From G036327475 sp036327475 (GTDB lineage: Bacteria; Pseudomonadota; Gammaproteobacteria; Enterobacterales; Enterobacteriaceae): a stretch of 64,000 nt of DNA. The position numbers were made by a program, and so were the translations under genes. The stretch is from assembly GCF_036327475.1 (NCBI RefSeq), contig NZ_CP132913.1, positions 1,426,001-1,490,000 of the forward strand, written 5' to 3'. The notes under the pieces are model-generated. The model saw only the letters and a program-made list of their open reading frames with translations, was not told the origin of the DNA and ran no database searches. Shown piece by piece: positions 1-9,651 of this stretch (positions are counted from its first letter, which is position 1; every line of letters starts with the position of its first letter).

Positions 1-533
1 GTATCGACCTTGATCACTTCACCAACTTGAACGAACAGCGGTACTTTCACCACTGCGCCGGTGGTCACCGTAGCGAGTTTGCCGCCGGTGCCGGCGGTAT
101 CACCTTTGAGGCCCGGATCGGTTTCGGTGATTTCCAGCTCCACGAAGTTAGGCGGTGTCACGGCGATTGGCTGGCCATTCCACAATGTCAGCACGCATTC
201 TGCCTGTTCGACCATCCATTTGGCGTTGTCGCCGACGGCTTTGGTATCGGCGGCCAGTTGTTCAAAGTTTTCATTATTCATAAAATGCCAAAACTCACCG
301 TCGTTGTACAGGTAAGTCAGGTTGATATCTACCACATCGGCGGTTTCCACCGAGTCACCGGATTTGAAGGTTTTTTCCAGCACTTTACCGGAAACCAGCT
401 TGCGCAGACGGACCCGGTTGAACGCTTGACCTTTGCCGGGCTTCACGAATTCATTCTCAATGATCGCGCACGGCTCGCCATCAAGCATGATTTTAAGACC
501 AGAACGAAATTCATTGGTACTATAAGACGCCAT
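1..533 (-). CDS. efp: Elongation factor P, 3' end cut by the window edge
   Basis: EF-P binds the ribosome between the P and E sites and relieves stalling at polyproline stretches. The reading frame starts at ATG 533 and is open to base 1, covering about 177 of the usual 188 residues. The N-terminal KOW-like domain carries the loop 'FVKPGKGQAFNRV', whose lysine (about residue 34) is the site of beta-lysylation in the E. coli protein. The rest follows the E. coli sequence with conservative changes. It diverges from epmB, which encodes an enzyme acting in the modification of this lysine, with about 33 bases between the two starts. No frameshift is visible, so I consider it functional. Confidence 0.95.
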   Translation of the reverse strand, partial: MASYSTNEFRSGLKIMLDGEPCAIIENEFVKPGKGQAFNRVRLRKLVSGKVLEKTFKSGDSVETADVVDINLTYLYNDGEFWHFMNNENFEQLAADTKAVGDNAKWMVEQAECVLTLWNGQPIAVTPPNFVELEITETDPGLKGDTAGTGGKLATVTTGAVVKVPLFVQVGEVIKVD

Positions 534-566
534 GGTAGTCCCCTAAATATAAACTTTGTAATGAAA

Positions 567-1796
567 ATGGCACATATTATGACCAGAAATACGCCTGCTA
601 GAGAAGAATGGTTACACCAACTTGCCGATGTCATCACCGACCCCATTCAACTTCTAGAGTATCTTGGGCTCGAGCAATACACTGACCTGCGCGAGGGTGC
701 TGAAGCGCGGCGCCTGTTCCCATTTCGCGTCCCCCGCGCTTTTGCGGCGCGCATGCTGCCGGGCGACCCAAACGATCCACTCTTGCGTCAAGTAATTACG
801 GCACGAGAGGAATTCGATCTAGCGCCGGGATTTAGCGCCGATCCGCTGGACGAACAGCATAGCGTGGTGCCCGGTCTTCTGCATAAATACCAAAACCGTG
901 CGCTGATGCTGGTGAAAGGCAGTTGCGCGGTCAATTGCCGCTACTGTTTTCGGCGCCATTTCCCCTACCAGGAAAATCAGGGCAACAAAACGAATTGGCT
1001 GCGCGCCGTGGCCTATATCCGGCAGCATCCTGAATTGAATGAGATCATTCTTTCCGGCGGCGATCCGTTAATGGCTAAAGATCATGAGCTGGATGAGCTG
1101 ATTTGTCTGTTGGAAGAACTCCCCCACCTGACCACCTTACGCATTCACAGCAGGCTGCTGGTCGTCATCCCGACACGCATTACCGCGCATCTTTGCCAAC
1201 GGCTGGCCGGCTGCCGGCTGAAGGTGGTGCTAGTGACCCACATCAACCACGCCCGCGAAATCGATGCCACTGTATGTGACAGTATGACACGGTTGCTAAA
1301 TGCGCGAGTGACATTACTCAACCAAAGCGTACTGCTGCACGGCGTCAATGACAACGCAGTTACGCTGGCCGCGCTCAGTGAGACGCTTTTTGCCGCCGGC
1401 ATTTTGCCCTATTACCTGCATGTGCTGGATAGGGTACAGGGGGCTGCGCATTTTATGGTGCAGGATACCCAAGCACGAGAAATTATGCAGCAACTGCTGG
1501 AGAAAGTATCAGGCTATCTGGTGCCACGGCTGGCGCGGGAAATCAGCGGCGAGCGCAGCAAGACACCGCTTGATCTGGGACTGCGGCACGCTAACGGCAT
1601 TGGCTGCCCAGCGGCTACGCGCCAGAGTGGTGAGAATGGCCCCAGCTTGGCGTCAGTGGCTGTCCGGGAGACTGGCGCCGATGCGCCGGAGAGTAATCGG
1701 CAGCCTGGCAGTGGTTGCGCATCCGATCCGATGCGTGCGGGATTGCCAGGTTGTGCCCCTGCCCAGTCTGGGTCGAGTGGCACGTCATTACCCTAG
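567..1796 (+). CDS. epmB: EF-P lysine 2,3-aminomutase EpmB with a C-terminal run-on
   Basis: Radical-SAM, PLP-dependent enzyme that converts (S)-alpha-lysine to (R)-beta-lysine for attachment to EF-P. The cluster 'CAVNCRYCFRRHFPY' (CxxxCxxC, from about residue 120) binds the 4Fe-4S cluster and SAM. I chose ATG 567 (protein MAHIMTRN...) because it matches the E. coli start; the in-frame ATG at 561 is an alternative and the longer open frame upstream runs over efp. Homology ends at 'SKTPLDLGLRH' near base 1590, where the E. coli protein (342 aa) stops. Here the frame continues for about 68 low-complexity residues that resemble no family I know, so the native stop was probably lost. The core looks intact. 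Confidence 0.9.
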   Translation: MAHIMTRNTPAREEWLHQLADVITDPIQLLEYLGLEQYTDLREGAEARRLFPFRVPRAFAARMLPGDPNDPLLRQVITAREEFDLAPGFSADPLDEQHSVVPGLLHKYQNRALMLVKGSCAVNCRYCFRRHFPYQENQGNKTNWLRAVAYIRQHPELNEIILSGGDPLMAKDHELDELICLLEELPHLTTLRIHSRLLVVIPTRITAHLCQRLAGCRLKVVLVTHINHAREIDATVCDSMTRLLNARVTLLNQSVLLHGVNDNAVTLAALSETLFAAGILPYYLHVLDRVQGAAHFMVQDTQAREIMQQLLEKVSGYLVPRLAREISGERSKTPLDLGLRHANGIGCPAATRQSGENGPSLASVAVRETGADAPESNRQPGSGCASDPMRAGLPGCAPAQSGSSGTSLP

Positions 1797-1923
1797 TCTT
1801 GAGGACGCGCCATGGCCCGATACCTGACGGCGGTAAACGGTCTCTACTGTGGCCGCTGGGTATATCGGTAGCGCGGGCTTACGGTTTTACGGACAGTGAC
1901 AGTTATATACCTAGCCTTTAATC

Positions 1924-2145
1924 TTACTTGTTCAGCGGCACAAGCTGAACAGATAAGTTGCTTTTACTGACCGGGCTGGTGGCGCCGTAGATACCGTTGC
2001 GGCCCATTGCGGCCGCACGGTTCCTCAAATCATTCGCAGCCCCACGCACGGTGCTATCTTCGGCTGGAAAACCAGTTACCCTGAGTACTAGTAGGCTCAC
2101 CCAAAAGGCAGCACTCGCTGCCAGGCTGGTATCGGTGAAACGCAC
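1924..2145 (-). pseudogene. yjeI: Remnant of YjeI (DUF4156 lipoprotein)
   Basis: The piece 'RGAANDLRNRAAAMGRNGIYG' (20 of these residues align) matches the core of E. coli YjeI, a small DUF4156 lipoprotein of unknown function that sits between epmB and groL there as here. The E. coli protein is about 117 residues. Here only about 45 residues are recognisable, the N-terminal part has no lipobox cysteine and the end is unrelated. I call it a decayed copy on homology plus position. Confidence 0.75.
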
Positions 2146-2382
2146 TTATGACCGACTGCTGTTAAATCATGCGTACTGCTTACATCCCGCTACCAACAGA
2201 CTGCCGGCACAAGGCATCATTAAGAATTTGGTCTACATTTCTCATGAATTCCTGAAGGGTATGGCAAATTTGCTGTGCGCGCCACACTGCCCGCTGGCAC
2301 AGCCGGCCTATTTATCAGGCTGGCCCGTCCTGCGGACACTCTGAATCTATACTCTAAATCCCGCTTGGTGATAATTTTTACC

Positions 2383-2408
2383 AAAAACCCCCGGCTTGCC
2401 GGGGGGTT
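2383..2408 (-). terminator. Rho-independent terminator of groES-groEL
   Basis: Read on the minus strand, an 8-bp GC-rich stem (CCCCCGGC / GCCGGGGG, short loop) is followed by a run of Ts. It lies about 28 bases after the groL stop codon. Confidence 0.8.
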
Positions 2409-2435
2409 CACAACGCCATTAGCGATACGGGGGAA

Positions 2436-4082
2436 TTACATCATACCACCCATACCACCCATACCGCCCATACCGCCTGCGCCGCCCATGTCAGGTTTGT
2501 CTTCCTTCGGCAGATCGGTCACCATACATTCGGTGGTGATCATCAGACCGGCGATGGAAGCCGCATACTGCAGCGCGGAGCGGGTTACCTTGGTCGGATC
2601 TAGGATACCCATGTCGATCATGTTACCGTACTCTTCAGTCGCCGCGTTGTAACCGGTATTACCTTCGCCCGCTTTCACTTTATTGGCAATGACGGACGGC
2701 TCCTCACCGGCGTTGGCCACGATCTGACGCAACGGCGCTTCCATTGCGCGACGCGCAACCTTGATACCGACGTTCTGATCTTCATTGTCGCCAAGCAGTT
2801 CAGCAACGTTGTTAGCTACGCGAATCAGCGCCACGCCGCCGCCGGCGACCACACCTTCTTCCACTGCGGCGCGAGTAGCGTGCAGGGCGTCTTCGACCCG
2901 GGCTTTCTTCTCTTTCATTTCGACTTCGGTGGCGGCACCTACTTTAATAACCGCAACGCCACCAGCCAGTTTGGCCACGCGCTCTTGCAGTTTTTCACGA
3001 TCGTAATCGGAGGTGGCTTCGTCGCGCTGCTGGTTGATTTGCGCAACTCGGCTATCGATAAGGGCTTTGTCGCCTACGCCGTCGATGATGGTAGTGGTGT
3101 CTTTGGTAATAACAACACGTTTGGCCTGCCCCATATCTTCAAGGGTAGCTTTTTCCAGCTCAAGGCCGATTTCTTCGGAAATAACGGTACCTGCGGTCAG
3201 AATAGCGATATCCTGCAGCATGGCCTTACGGCGATCGCCGAAGCCCGGCGCCTTCACGGCGGCGACTTTAACGATACCGCGCATGGTGTTTACAACAAGC
3301 GTAGCCAGCGCCTCGCCTTCAACATCTTCAGCAATAACTAGCAGTGGTTTGCTTGCTTTGGCAACGGCTTCTAGCACCGGCAGCATTTCGCGGATATTGG
3401 AGATTTTCTTATCAGCCAGCAGAATGAACGGGCTTTCCAGTTCAACGGCGCCGGTTTCCGGTTTGTTGACAAAATAAGGGGAAAGATAACCACGATCGAA
3501 CTGCATCCCTTCAACCACGTCCAGTTCGTCCTGCAGACCAGAACCCTCTTCCACGGTGATAACGCCTTCTTTGCCGACTTTTGCCATGGCTTCGGCAATG
3601 AGGGTGCCGACGGTTTCATCGGAGTTGGCGGAAATGGTACCCACCTGAGCGATCGCTTTGGCATCAGAGCAAGGTACGGAAAGTTTTTTCAGCTCCTCTA
3701 CAGCGGCGATAACAGCTTTATCGATACCGCGCTTGAGGTCCATCGGGTTCATGCCAGCGGCCACGGCTTTCAGGCCTTCATTAACGATAGACTGAGCCAA
3801 CACGGTCGCGGTGGTGGTGCCGTCGCCTGCGGCGTCATTAGCTTTAGAAGCAACTTCTTTCACCATCTGGGCGCCCATGTTCTCGAATTTATCTTCCAGT
3901 TCGATTTCACGTGCGACTGACACGCCGTCTTTGGTGATAATCGGCGCGCCGAAGGATTTGTCCAGCACTACATTGCGGCCCTTAGGACCCAGTGTCACTT
4001 TTACTGCGTCGGCCAGAACGTTTACGCCGCGAAGCATTTTTACGCGAGCGTCGTTACCGAATTTTACGTCTTTAGCTGCCAT
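2436..4082 (-). CDS. groL: Chaperonin GroEL (60 kDa)
   Basis: Double-ring ATPase that folds cytosolic proteins with GroES. The start at 4082 (MAAKDVKFGND...) gives 548 residues, the E. coli length; an in-frame ATG seven codons upstream is less likely. Visible hallmarks are the nucleotide loop 'GDGTTTATVLA' near residue 86, 'DRGYLSPYF' in the apical domain and the glycine-methionine tail 'GGAGGMGGMGGMGGMM'. It follows groES on the same strand with about 46 bases between them, and a terminator follows. No disruption is seen. In insect symbionts GroEL is typically abundant and retained, in line with its clean state here among many dead genes. Confidence 0.98.
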   Translation of the reverse strand: MAAKDVKFGNDARVKMLRGVNVLADAVKVTLGPKGRNVVLDKSFGAPIITKDGVSVAREIELEDKFENMGAQMVKEVASKANDAAGDGTTTATVLAQSIVNEGLKAVAAGMNPMDLKRGIDKAVIAAVEELKKLSVPCSDAKAIAQVGTISANSDETVGTLIAEAMAKVGKEGVITVEEGSGLQDELDVVEGMQFDRGYLSPYFVNKPETGAVELESPFILLADKKISNIREMLPVLEAVAKASKPLLVIAEDVEGEALATLVVNTMRGIVKVAAVKAPGFGDRRKAMLQDIAILTAGTVISEEIGLELEKATLEDMGQAKRVVITKDTTTIIDGVGDKALIDSRVAQINQQRDEATSDYDREKLQERVAKLAGGVAVIKVGAATEVEMKEKKARVEDALHATRAAVEEGVVAGGGVALIRVANNVAELLGDNEDQNVGIKVARRAMEAPLRQIVANAGEEPSVIANKVKAGEGNTGYNAATEEYGNMIDMGILDPTKVTRSALQYAASIAGLMITTECMVTDLPKEDKPDMGGAGGMGGMGGMGGMM

Positions 4083-4128
4083 TTCGATTTCCCTTAAATT
4101 CATTCAGTTCAGATAATTTACACATTGA

Positions 4129-4422
4129 TTACTGCTCAACGATAGCCAGAATATCGCTTTCAGACATAATCAGCACTTCATCGTTGTCGATTTTCTCAGC
4201 CTTTACGCCATATCCATCATTGAAAATCACTATATCGCCAACTTTCACGTCCAGCGCTTTCACTTCGCCGTTTTCCAGAATACGACCATGGCCCACAGCC
4301 AGTACTTCACCGCGAGTGGACTTGCCCGCTGCGGAGCCAGTCAGCATGATGCCGCCCGCAGACTTGGCTTCAACTTCTTTACGCTTGACGATAACGCGAT
4401 CATGTAATGGACGAATTTTCAT
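4129..4422 (-). CDS. groS: Co-chaperonin GroES
   Basis: Ten-kDa heptameric lid of the GroEL chamber. The 97 residues match the family length end to end, from 'MKIRPLHDRVIVKRKE' to 'ESDILAIVEQ', including the mobile loop 'SAGGIMLTGSAAGKSTRG' (residues about 21-38). A strong ribosome binding site AAGGAGAG lies just upstream of ATG 4422. It is the first gene of the operon with groL and is driven by the heat-shock promoter at 4508-4533. Confidence 0.98.
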   Translation of the reverse strand: MKIRPLHDRVIVKRKEVEAKSAGGIMLTGSAAGKSTRGEVLAVGHGRILENGEVKALDVKVGDIVIFNDGYGVKAEKIDNDEVLIMSESDILAIVEQ

Positions 4423-4507
4423 TGAAAGCTCTCCTTGAGAAAGTCTGTATCAGTTTTTGGGGATGAACGCCGGATATGATGCCATGCCCGGCCTTGTAGT
4501 TAATACA

Positions 4508-4533
4508 ATGGGGGCGTTCAGAGAAGCTTCAAG
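4508..4533 (-). promoter_or_regulatory. Sigma-32 heat-shock promoter of groESL
   Basis: On the minus strand the bases read CCCTTGAA, about 14 bases, then CCCCCATTGT. This fits the sigma-32 consensus (CTTGAA and CCCCATNT with 13-15 spacing) and resembles the E. coli groE promoter. It lies about 86 bases upstream of the groES start. A run of nine Gs (plus strand 4533-4541) abuts the -35 element and a run of nine Ts (4546-4554) follows. Confidence 0.85.
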
Positions 4534-4639
4534 GGGGGGGGTGGATTTTTTTTTCACTTAAGCGATGGAATTTTAGCCAAAATAAATTTAACACTAATTT
4601 AATCAATATGATATATGGTATCATTCTACCTTTTTCCGA

Positions 4640-5047
4640 TCATTTAATCGGTCATGATGAAAATCATGGCGACGGTACTCGCCCTTAAAGATCCCGCCGC
4701 CGCCGCCGGCGGCGGCGGGACACCGTGCTGAAAGCGCAAATAAAGCAGCAAGCTAGCGTCAACAGATTCTGTATCGGGCGTCAATAACAGTAACAGGCCG
4801 AGGAAATCAATGAAAGCCGGGCAGCAACAGAAATTCCGCAAGCAACAGCGAGACGCTTTTGATCATCTCACCGACGAAACGCTCACCGCGGGCCTTGGGC
4901 CTGTACCAGCGATGCACCGATAAATGATGTCGCGATCACTAGCAGCAACAACGTTGCCAGTACACCAAGCAAGCTGGCAACCTGGATGAAAAGGGAAGTC
5001 TCAATGTAGGTGACAACCAAAATGATTAAGAACGGGATCCAACGCAG
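4640..5047 (-). pseudogene. fxsA: Decayed FxsA membrane protein
   Basis: FxsA is a cytoplasmic membrane protein next to groES in E. coli. On the minus strand from about 5047 the translation reads 'LRWIPFLIILVVTYIETS', then a stretch ending in 'IGASLVQAQGPR', followed by a stop; later, in another frame, 'AFIDFLGLLLLLTP' and 'LLLYLRF' match the second half of FxsA. The start codon position is CTG rather than ATG, and at least one frameshift and a missing middle section break the frame. A GC-rich inverted repeat (4693-4719) falls in the region coding for its glycine-rich tail. Confidence 0.8.
4693..4719. repeat. GC-only inverted repeat (12-bp arms, 3-base loop)
   Basis: The sequence is CCC(GCC)4(GGC)3GGG, giving a perfect 12-bp hairpin with a 3-base loop. 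It lies in the decayed C-terminal coding part of fxsA, and no T-run follows on either strand, so a terminator role is doubtful. Confidence 0.6.
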
Positions 5048-5346
5048 CGAATTCTCTTATGTTATCGATTGCCGCCGCGAGAGTATCTGTCCCAAGCGAT
5101 AAAATTCGCCACCGCAAAATGCGCCTTGTTGCCGGCTTAGTCTTAGTGCAATAGTATCCCTTAAGACAATTTTCAAAGAATATGCCGAGTCGTTGCCTGC
5201 AAGCGCTCTTCGCCTCCCGCGATAACTGGTTAAATAAAAACGCTTAACTAAGCGTGATCGGCCTAGTGACCTTGTCTTAATAACAGAGTATAATGGCAAA
5301 AGTAAAATCAACGTCAGTTTAAGGCTCTTAATGATTGCAAGGAGAG

Positions 5347-6694
5347 CGCATATCAACCCTCTTCCGTACAGAAGAAGACTTGCTCGGCACCCGTGAAGTG
5401 CCGGCCGACGCCTATTATGGCATTCATACCCTACGTACCAGTGAAAATTTCTACATCAGCAATATGCGTATCAACGATATTCCCGCGGAATGGTGATGGT
5501 TAAAAAGCCGCCGCACTGGCCAAAATAAAGAACTTAAAACGCTACCGCGGGATATCGCCGATATCATCGGCCAAGCCTGTGATGAAGTTCTGGTTCGGGG
5601 GCGCTACATGGATCAGTTTCCGGTAGATGTATTTCAGGGTGGCGCCGGCACCTCCGTTAATATGAATATCAATGAAGTGCTGACGAATATCGCCTTGGGG
5701 CTGATGGGGCACCAAAAGGGGGAATACCAATTCCTTAATCCCAACGATCACCTCAACTTATGTCAGTCCACTAATGACGCCGAAAAAGCGCAGCAATTCA
5801 ACGGCATTCTAAAATGGGCAGAACCCAGTTGCAGGACACGATCCAATGACGCTCGGCCAGGAGTTCCACGCCTTTAACGTGCTGCTGAAGGAAGAAAACA
5901 AAAAAACCTACTGCGCACCGCGCAATTACTGCTGGAGGTGAACCTCGGCGCGACCGCCATCGATACCCGCCTGAATACCCCTGAAGGGTGCCAGATACTG
6001 GCGGTGGAGAAACTGGCGGAGATAAGCGGGATGCCCTGCATCCCGGCCGAGGATTTAATTGAGGCCACCTCAGACTGCGGTGCTTATGTCACGGTTTACA
6101 GCGCGCTGAAACGCCTGGCGGTGAAACTGTCTAAAATATGCAACGACCTGCGGCTGCTGTCATTCTGTCCGCGAGCCGGCTTGAATGAGATCAATCCGCC
6201 CAAACTGTAGGCAGGATCGTCTATCATGCCAGCCAAGGTCAACCCCGTGCTGCCGGAGGTGGTAAATCAGGTGTGCTTCAAGGTGATCGGCGACGATACC
6301 TGCATCACCATGGCGGCGGCAGCGGGGCAGTTACAGTTAAACGTCATGAAGCCGGTTATTAGTCAGGCCATGTTCGAGTCGATGTATATTCTTACCAATG
6401 CCTGTTTCAATCTACAGGACAGATGCATTGGCGAGATTGCCACTCACCAGGCTATTTGTGAACAATATGTTTTTAATCCCATCGGTATCATGATCTATAC
6501 TTAACCCGTTTATCAGCCACCACAACGGTGGTATCGTCGGTAAAATCTGTGCCGAAGCCGGTAGAAGCGTGCGCGAGGCCGCGCTCGAGCGCGGCCTGCT
6601 CACCGAGGCGCAACTGGATGATATCTTCTCGCTGCAAAACCTGATGCATTCTAAATACAAAGCCAAACGCTACCCTGACGATACCCCGTCCTGA
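5347..6694 (+). pseudogene. aspA: Decayed aspartate ammonia-lyase
   Basis: AspA converts aspartate to fumarate and ammonia. Blocks matching the E. coli enzyme (478 aa) appear in order but in several frames: 'EEDLLGTREVPADAYYG', 'MDQFPVDVFQGGAGTSVNMN', 'QSTNDA', 'DLIEATSDCGAYV', the family signature region 'MPAKVNPVLPEVVNQVCFKV' and 'DDIFSLQNLMHSKYKAKRY' near the end. No ATG precedes the first block, there is an in-frame stop near 5495, a deletion of about 40 codons after STNDA, and more frameshifts. The dcuA transporter gene that follows aspA in E. coli is absent. Confidence 0.93.
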
Positions 6695-6762
6695 CCTTGC
6701 ACTGTCGCTAGCGGCGCGAACAGGCTATAATGCCCGCCGGCGTTTTCCACACAGGGATGATA

Positions 6763-7131
6763 ATGGCAGATAATCCAGACGGCAAGCCGGAAGGCGTTCT
6801 CCCGCAGCCCAATGATACCGGATTGTGTATCATTCTCTGCACCGCGCCAGACGAAGCCTACGCCTGCGCCATCGCTCAACGCTTATTGGCCGGCAATCTC
6901 GCCGCGTGCGTCACGCTATTGCCTGGCGCCACGTCGCTTTACTACTGGCAGGGGGCGCTCCAGCGGCAGGCCGAGGTTCAACTGCTTATCAAAAGCCGCA
7001 TGGCTCTGCGGCAGGCGGTATTCACGCATATCAAAGCCCATCATCCTTATCAAACCCCGGAGTTATTGGTACTGCCCGTCACCGGCGGCGACCCCGATTA
7101 TCTATCATGGCTCAACGACTCTTTACGCTGA
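6763..7131 (+). CDS. cutA: Divalent-cation tolerance protein CutA
   Basis: Small trimeric, ferredoxin-like fold protein linked to copper tolerance; the exact role is unclear in the family. The frame is intact and ends 'LLVLPVTGGDPDYLSWLNDS', matching E. coli CutA (112 aa), with 'CTAPDEAYA' near the start and 'PGATSLYYWQG' in the middle. I prefer ATG 6763 (122 aa) because AGGG lies six bases upstream; ATGs at 6757 and 6730 are possible. Its end overlaps the start of dead dsbD by 25 bases, as in E. coli, so the two formed an operon. CutA outlived both neighbours. Confidence 0.9.
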   Translation: MADNPDGKPEGVLPQPNDTGLCIILCTAPDEAYACAIAQRLLAGNLAACVTLLPGATSLYYWQGALQRQAEVQLLIKSRMALRQAVFTHIKAHHPYQTPELLVLPVTGGDPDYLSWLNDSLR

Positions 7132-8035
7132 TCGTGTTGACGTGGCTAGCATGCCTACCGCGCCGCCCGCCCAGGCCGTCTTGTTCGGCAATACTCACGG
7201 CAACCAGCTCATTCCAGTGGGACCAGGCGTGCCGCTTCGATTTTCGTCAGCAGAGATCGCAATTGACACTGAGCCGGGGCGTTCATCCCGGCTACTGCTT
7301 ATACCGTCAACAGATCTGACGGGAGCTGGTAAACGCCACCCTTAGTGCCTTCACACTACCCGCCCAGAGCGTCATTACAATAGGTTTTACGGCACCGGCT
7401 GACGCGAAAGCCCCGGCGATCGGCCAAGGAATGATTATACCCCAAAGCACTCTGCTCCAAAGTGACAGAGTGCCATTTTTCGGTATCGCCTTCACGCCAT
7501 TCGTACTGCCGATGTATCCCTTGATTTCCGCCGTCGTTCTCGGCAATCGCGTGCGCTGTTGGCGGTGGTCTACGTTATGGGGATGGCCATTACCCTGCTG
7601 GGCGTAGCAGTGGCGGCCGCTGACCTGCAATTTCAGGCGGCGCTGCAACAGCCTGCACTGCCGATTGGGCTTGCCGTGTTGTTTATCCTGCCGGCGTTGT
7701 CGATGCTCGGCGTGTTTACCCTGCAACACCGGCGCTACAGACCCGCCTGACGCTTTGGAGCAACTGTCAGTGCAAGACACCTTGCCATCGTCTTTGTCGA
7801 CGTTCCAGCCGGTGAAACACTTGAGAAAATCACGCGTAAATACACCTTCAGCGATCCCGCCGTGGCCGAGCAAATACATCGCCTGACTCTGCTTCAAGTG
7901 GATGTTACCGCCAATGCTCCTGCGCAAAATGGCTGCCGACAATTTTGTTTTTCGATAGCCACGGCAACGAGATCCCCGGCTCGCTGGGAACTGGTTTTGC
8001 CTTTGCGGAAGCTGGCGCCGTGAGCGACACTCAGC
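7107..8035 (+). pseudogene. dsbD: Decayed thiol:disulfide interchange protein DsbD
   Basis: DsbD passes electrons from cytosolic thioredoxin across the inner membrane to DsbC. The start 'MAQRLFTLIVLTWLA' (signal peptide) overlaps cutA. Later blocks 'LPMYPLIS', 'LQFQAALQQPALPIGLAV', 'TLEKITRKYTFSDPAVAEQ', 'LLQVDVTAN' and 'FFDSHGNEIPG' match the membrane and C-terminal thioredoxin domains. The frames differ, the span is about half of the expected 1.7 kb, and the second half of the membrane domain and the thioredoxin active-site CxxC are missing. Clearly non-functional. Confidence 0.88.
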
Positions 8036-8039
8036 TAAG

Positions 8040-8250
8040 CAACCGCAGGTTAACTAAGAGGAAATGTGCAACGGAACATATACGGAACCGGACGTTGAGC
8101 CTGCTTGAGCAACGGGGTTTTGTGCGGTGTATCACTGTCGATGCTGGCCGATGAGCTTGGGCTGCCGCTAGCGCAGTTGAGCGTCTACTGGCCGAATCGC
8201 GAGGCGTTAGACTGCTCACTCCACCATGCCGTCCAAGTAGACGAATGATG
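8040..8250 (+). pseudogene. yjdC: Remnant of YjdC (TetR-type regulator)
   Basis: Two short blocks match the N-terminal HTH part of E. coli YjdC: 'LSLLEQRGFV' and, in another frame, 'ADELGLPLAQLSVYWPNREA'. The remaining two thirds of the gene are gone. YjdC follows dsbD in E. coli, which supports the call. Confidence 0.65.
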
Positions 8251-8475
8251 CGATGAATGCGCAGCAAATGAAGCTAACGTTGACTGCTGGTCAAACATAA
8301 CACTCAGGATGTAGCGGTAGCGTACCGTCCTGGAGGAAGGTATTTTACGTCTGGCACTGTGCCGGAAAACGGCGCTTTGAGTTGAATTTTTGCCTGAAAA
8401 CTCACGTCGGTTTCACGTAATTCTCGGATAAACCCGTTGACGAAATCGAGCCAATACAGTCTAATGCGGCCCGTT

Positions 8476-8551
8476 GCCCGGATAGCTCAGTCGGTAGAGC
8501 AGGGGACTGAAAATCCCCGTGTCCTTGGTTCGATTCCAAGTCCGGGCACCA
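8476..8551 (+). tRNA. tRNA-Phe (GAA)
   Basis: Seventy-six bases fold as a canonical tRNA: acceptor GCCCGGA/TCCGGGC, D arm with GCTCAG..GGTAGAGC, anticodon GAA in 'GGGGACTGAAAATCCCC', T arm 'GGTTCGATTCC' and an encoded CCA. It is essentially identical to the enterobacterial pheV/pheU gene and sits at the same dsbD-yjdC locus. Confidence 0.98.
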
Positions 8552-8785
8552 TTCTTTTCCTTGCTTCTCCCCTCCCTACGCATTGCACTTGATGAAAGCC
8601 CGTTCATTGAAGCGATGCTGACGTAAACGACTATGCATCAGAGATTTGACCGCCCGCTCAATCGCTACGCCAGCCCATGCCGTTGGCTTGAATGGCCGAA
8701 ACTTGGCCAGTCAGATATTCCCATGATATGATAGATACAATGGGGTTGTTGTTACATGTGTTGTTCTCTACAGCCACGGGCACTA

Positions 8786-9600
8786 TGAAAGTATCTGATT
8801 CGCACGCGCGGAAACACCGGTAAAGTATCGGGCGCACGCTTCGTCCACACCCGCTGGTGCGCAAGAAATTGTCTGAGATGGTGGAGATGGTGGAAGCAAA
8901 GAGCTTGAGCAGATGATCCCTGTCGCCGAGAATTTGCCGAAGGCGGGCCACTGCCTTCAGAGTGTGAGGTGATGGTTTTCAATGTTGGCCGCCCCTCGGT
9001 GCGGAAAGCGCTGGGGGCGCTGAAGCGTAAAGGTCTAAGGTCTAGTGCAAATCAGCGACGGGTAGCGAGCCTATCTGCCGACATCATCATTAGCGAATTA
9101 TTCGGTATGGCAAAGGATTTTCTCTCACGTTTCGGCGGTATCGCCCATTTTGAGCAATTACGCCCGTTTTTCGAGTTCAGTCTGGAGAGCATGCGACGGA
9201 CGCCAAAATTGAACGCTTAGGAAAAGCGCTAAAACTCAACAATCAAGCGCTGGACAAAAACGATCTTTTCATTCGTTCCGATGTTTCCGAGACACTGGAC
9301 AATCCCCTCTTCTTGGTGATACAGATTGCCTTGCCTGATTAGCTAATCGCCGTTTGTCCAAAGGGAAAATGAGTTACATTAGCAATAATGTCAGTTAGCG
9401 GTATATTGCGATCATTTCGCGATCCGCCAGCGCACCTCGATGCTGCTGATCACGCTTTGCATACCCATCTCAACAGCGTTTTCCGCCATATACTTTCAAT
9501 AAATAGCATCAATCCCGTTCCCCTGATAGCGCTATCCCTTCTGGTATACGGCAGGATCGTCTGCCGATCGTTTAGTGTGTTAAATCCCGCTCAACATTTT
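8786..9600 (+). pseudogene. nanR: Decayed sialic-acid regulator NanR
   Basis: NanR is the GntR-family repressor of the nan operon. Blocks in order: 'IGRTLRPHPLVRKKLSEMVE', 'FNVGRPSVRKALGALKRKGL' (the winged helix), 'DIIISELFGMAKDFLSRFGG', 'IAHFEQLRPFFEFSLE', 'DLFIRSDV' and 'ALHTHLNSV'. At least four frame changes separate them. A 9-base tandem duplication (8875-8892) inserted three residues after SEMVE. The gene lies directly upstream of dead nanA and nanT on the same strand, as in E. coli. Confidence 0.9.
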
Positions 9601-9651
9601 CTCATGGCAAAATCGATTACACTGGCATAACAGGTATAAAGGTATATAGTC

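Noticed and set aside
27..566. N-terminal 180 codons of the long frame containing EpmB
   Set aside because: They lie antisense over efp and have no homology; EpmB starts at 567 by family comparison.
2880..3341. Plus-strand frame of 153 codons
   Set aside because: Antisense shadow of groL, which is conserved throughout.
4693..4719. Transcription terminator at the GC hairpin
   Set aside because: No T-run on either strand, and it lies in the glycine-coding tail of fxsA.
7307..7942. Minus-strand frame of 211 codons
   Set aside because: Antisense to the dsbD remnant; no family resemblance.
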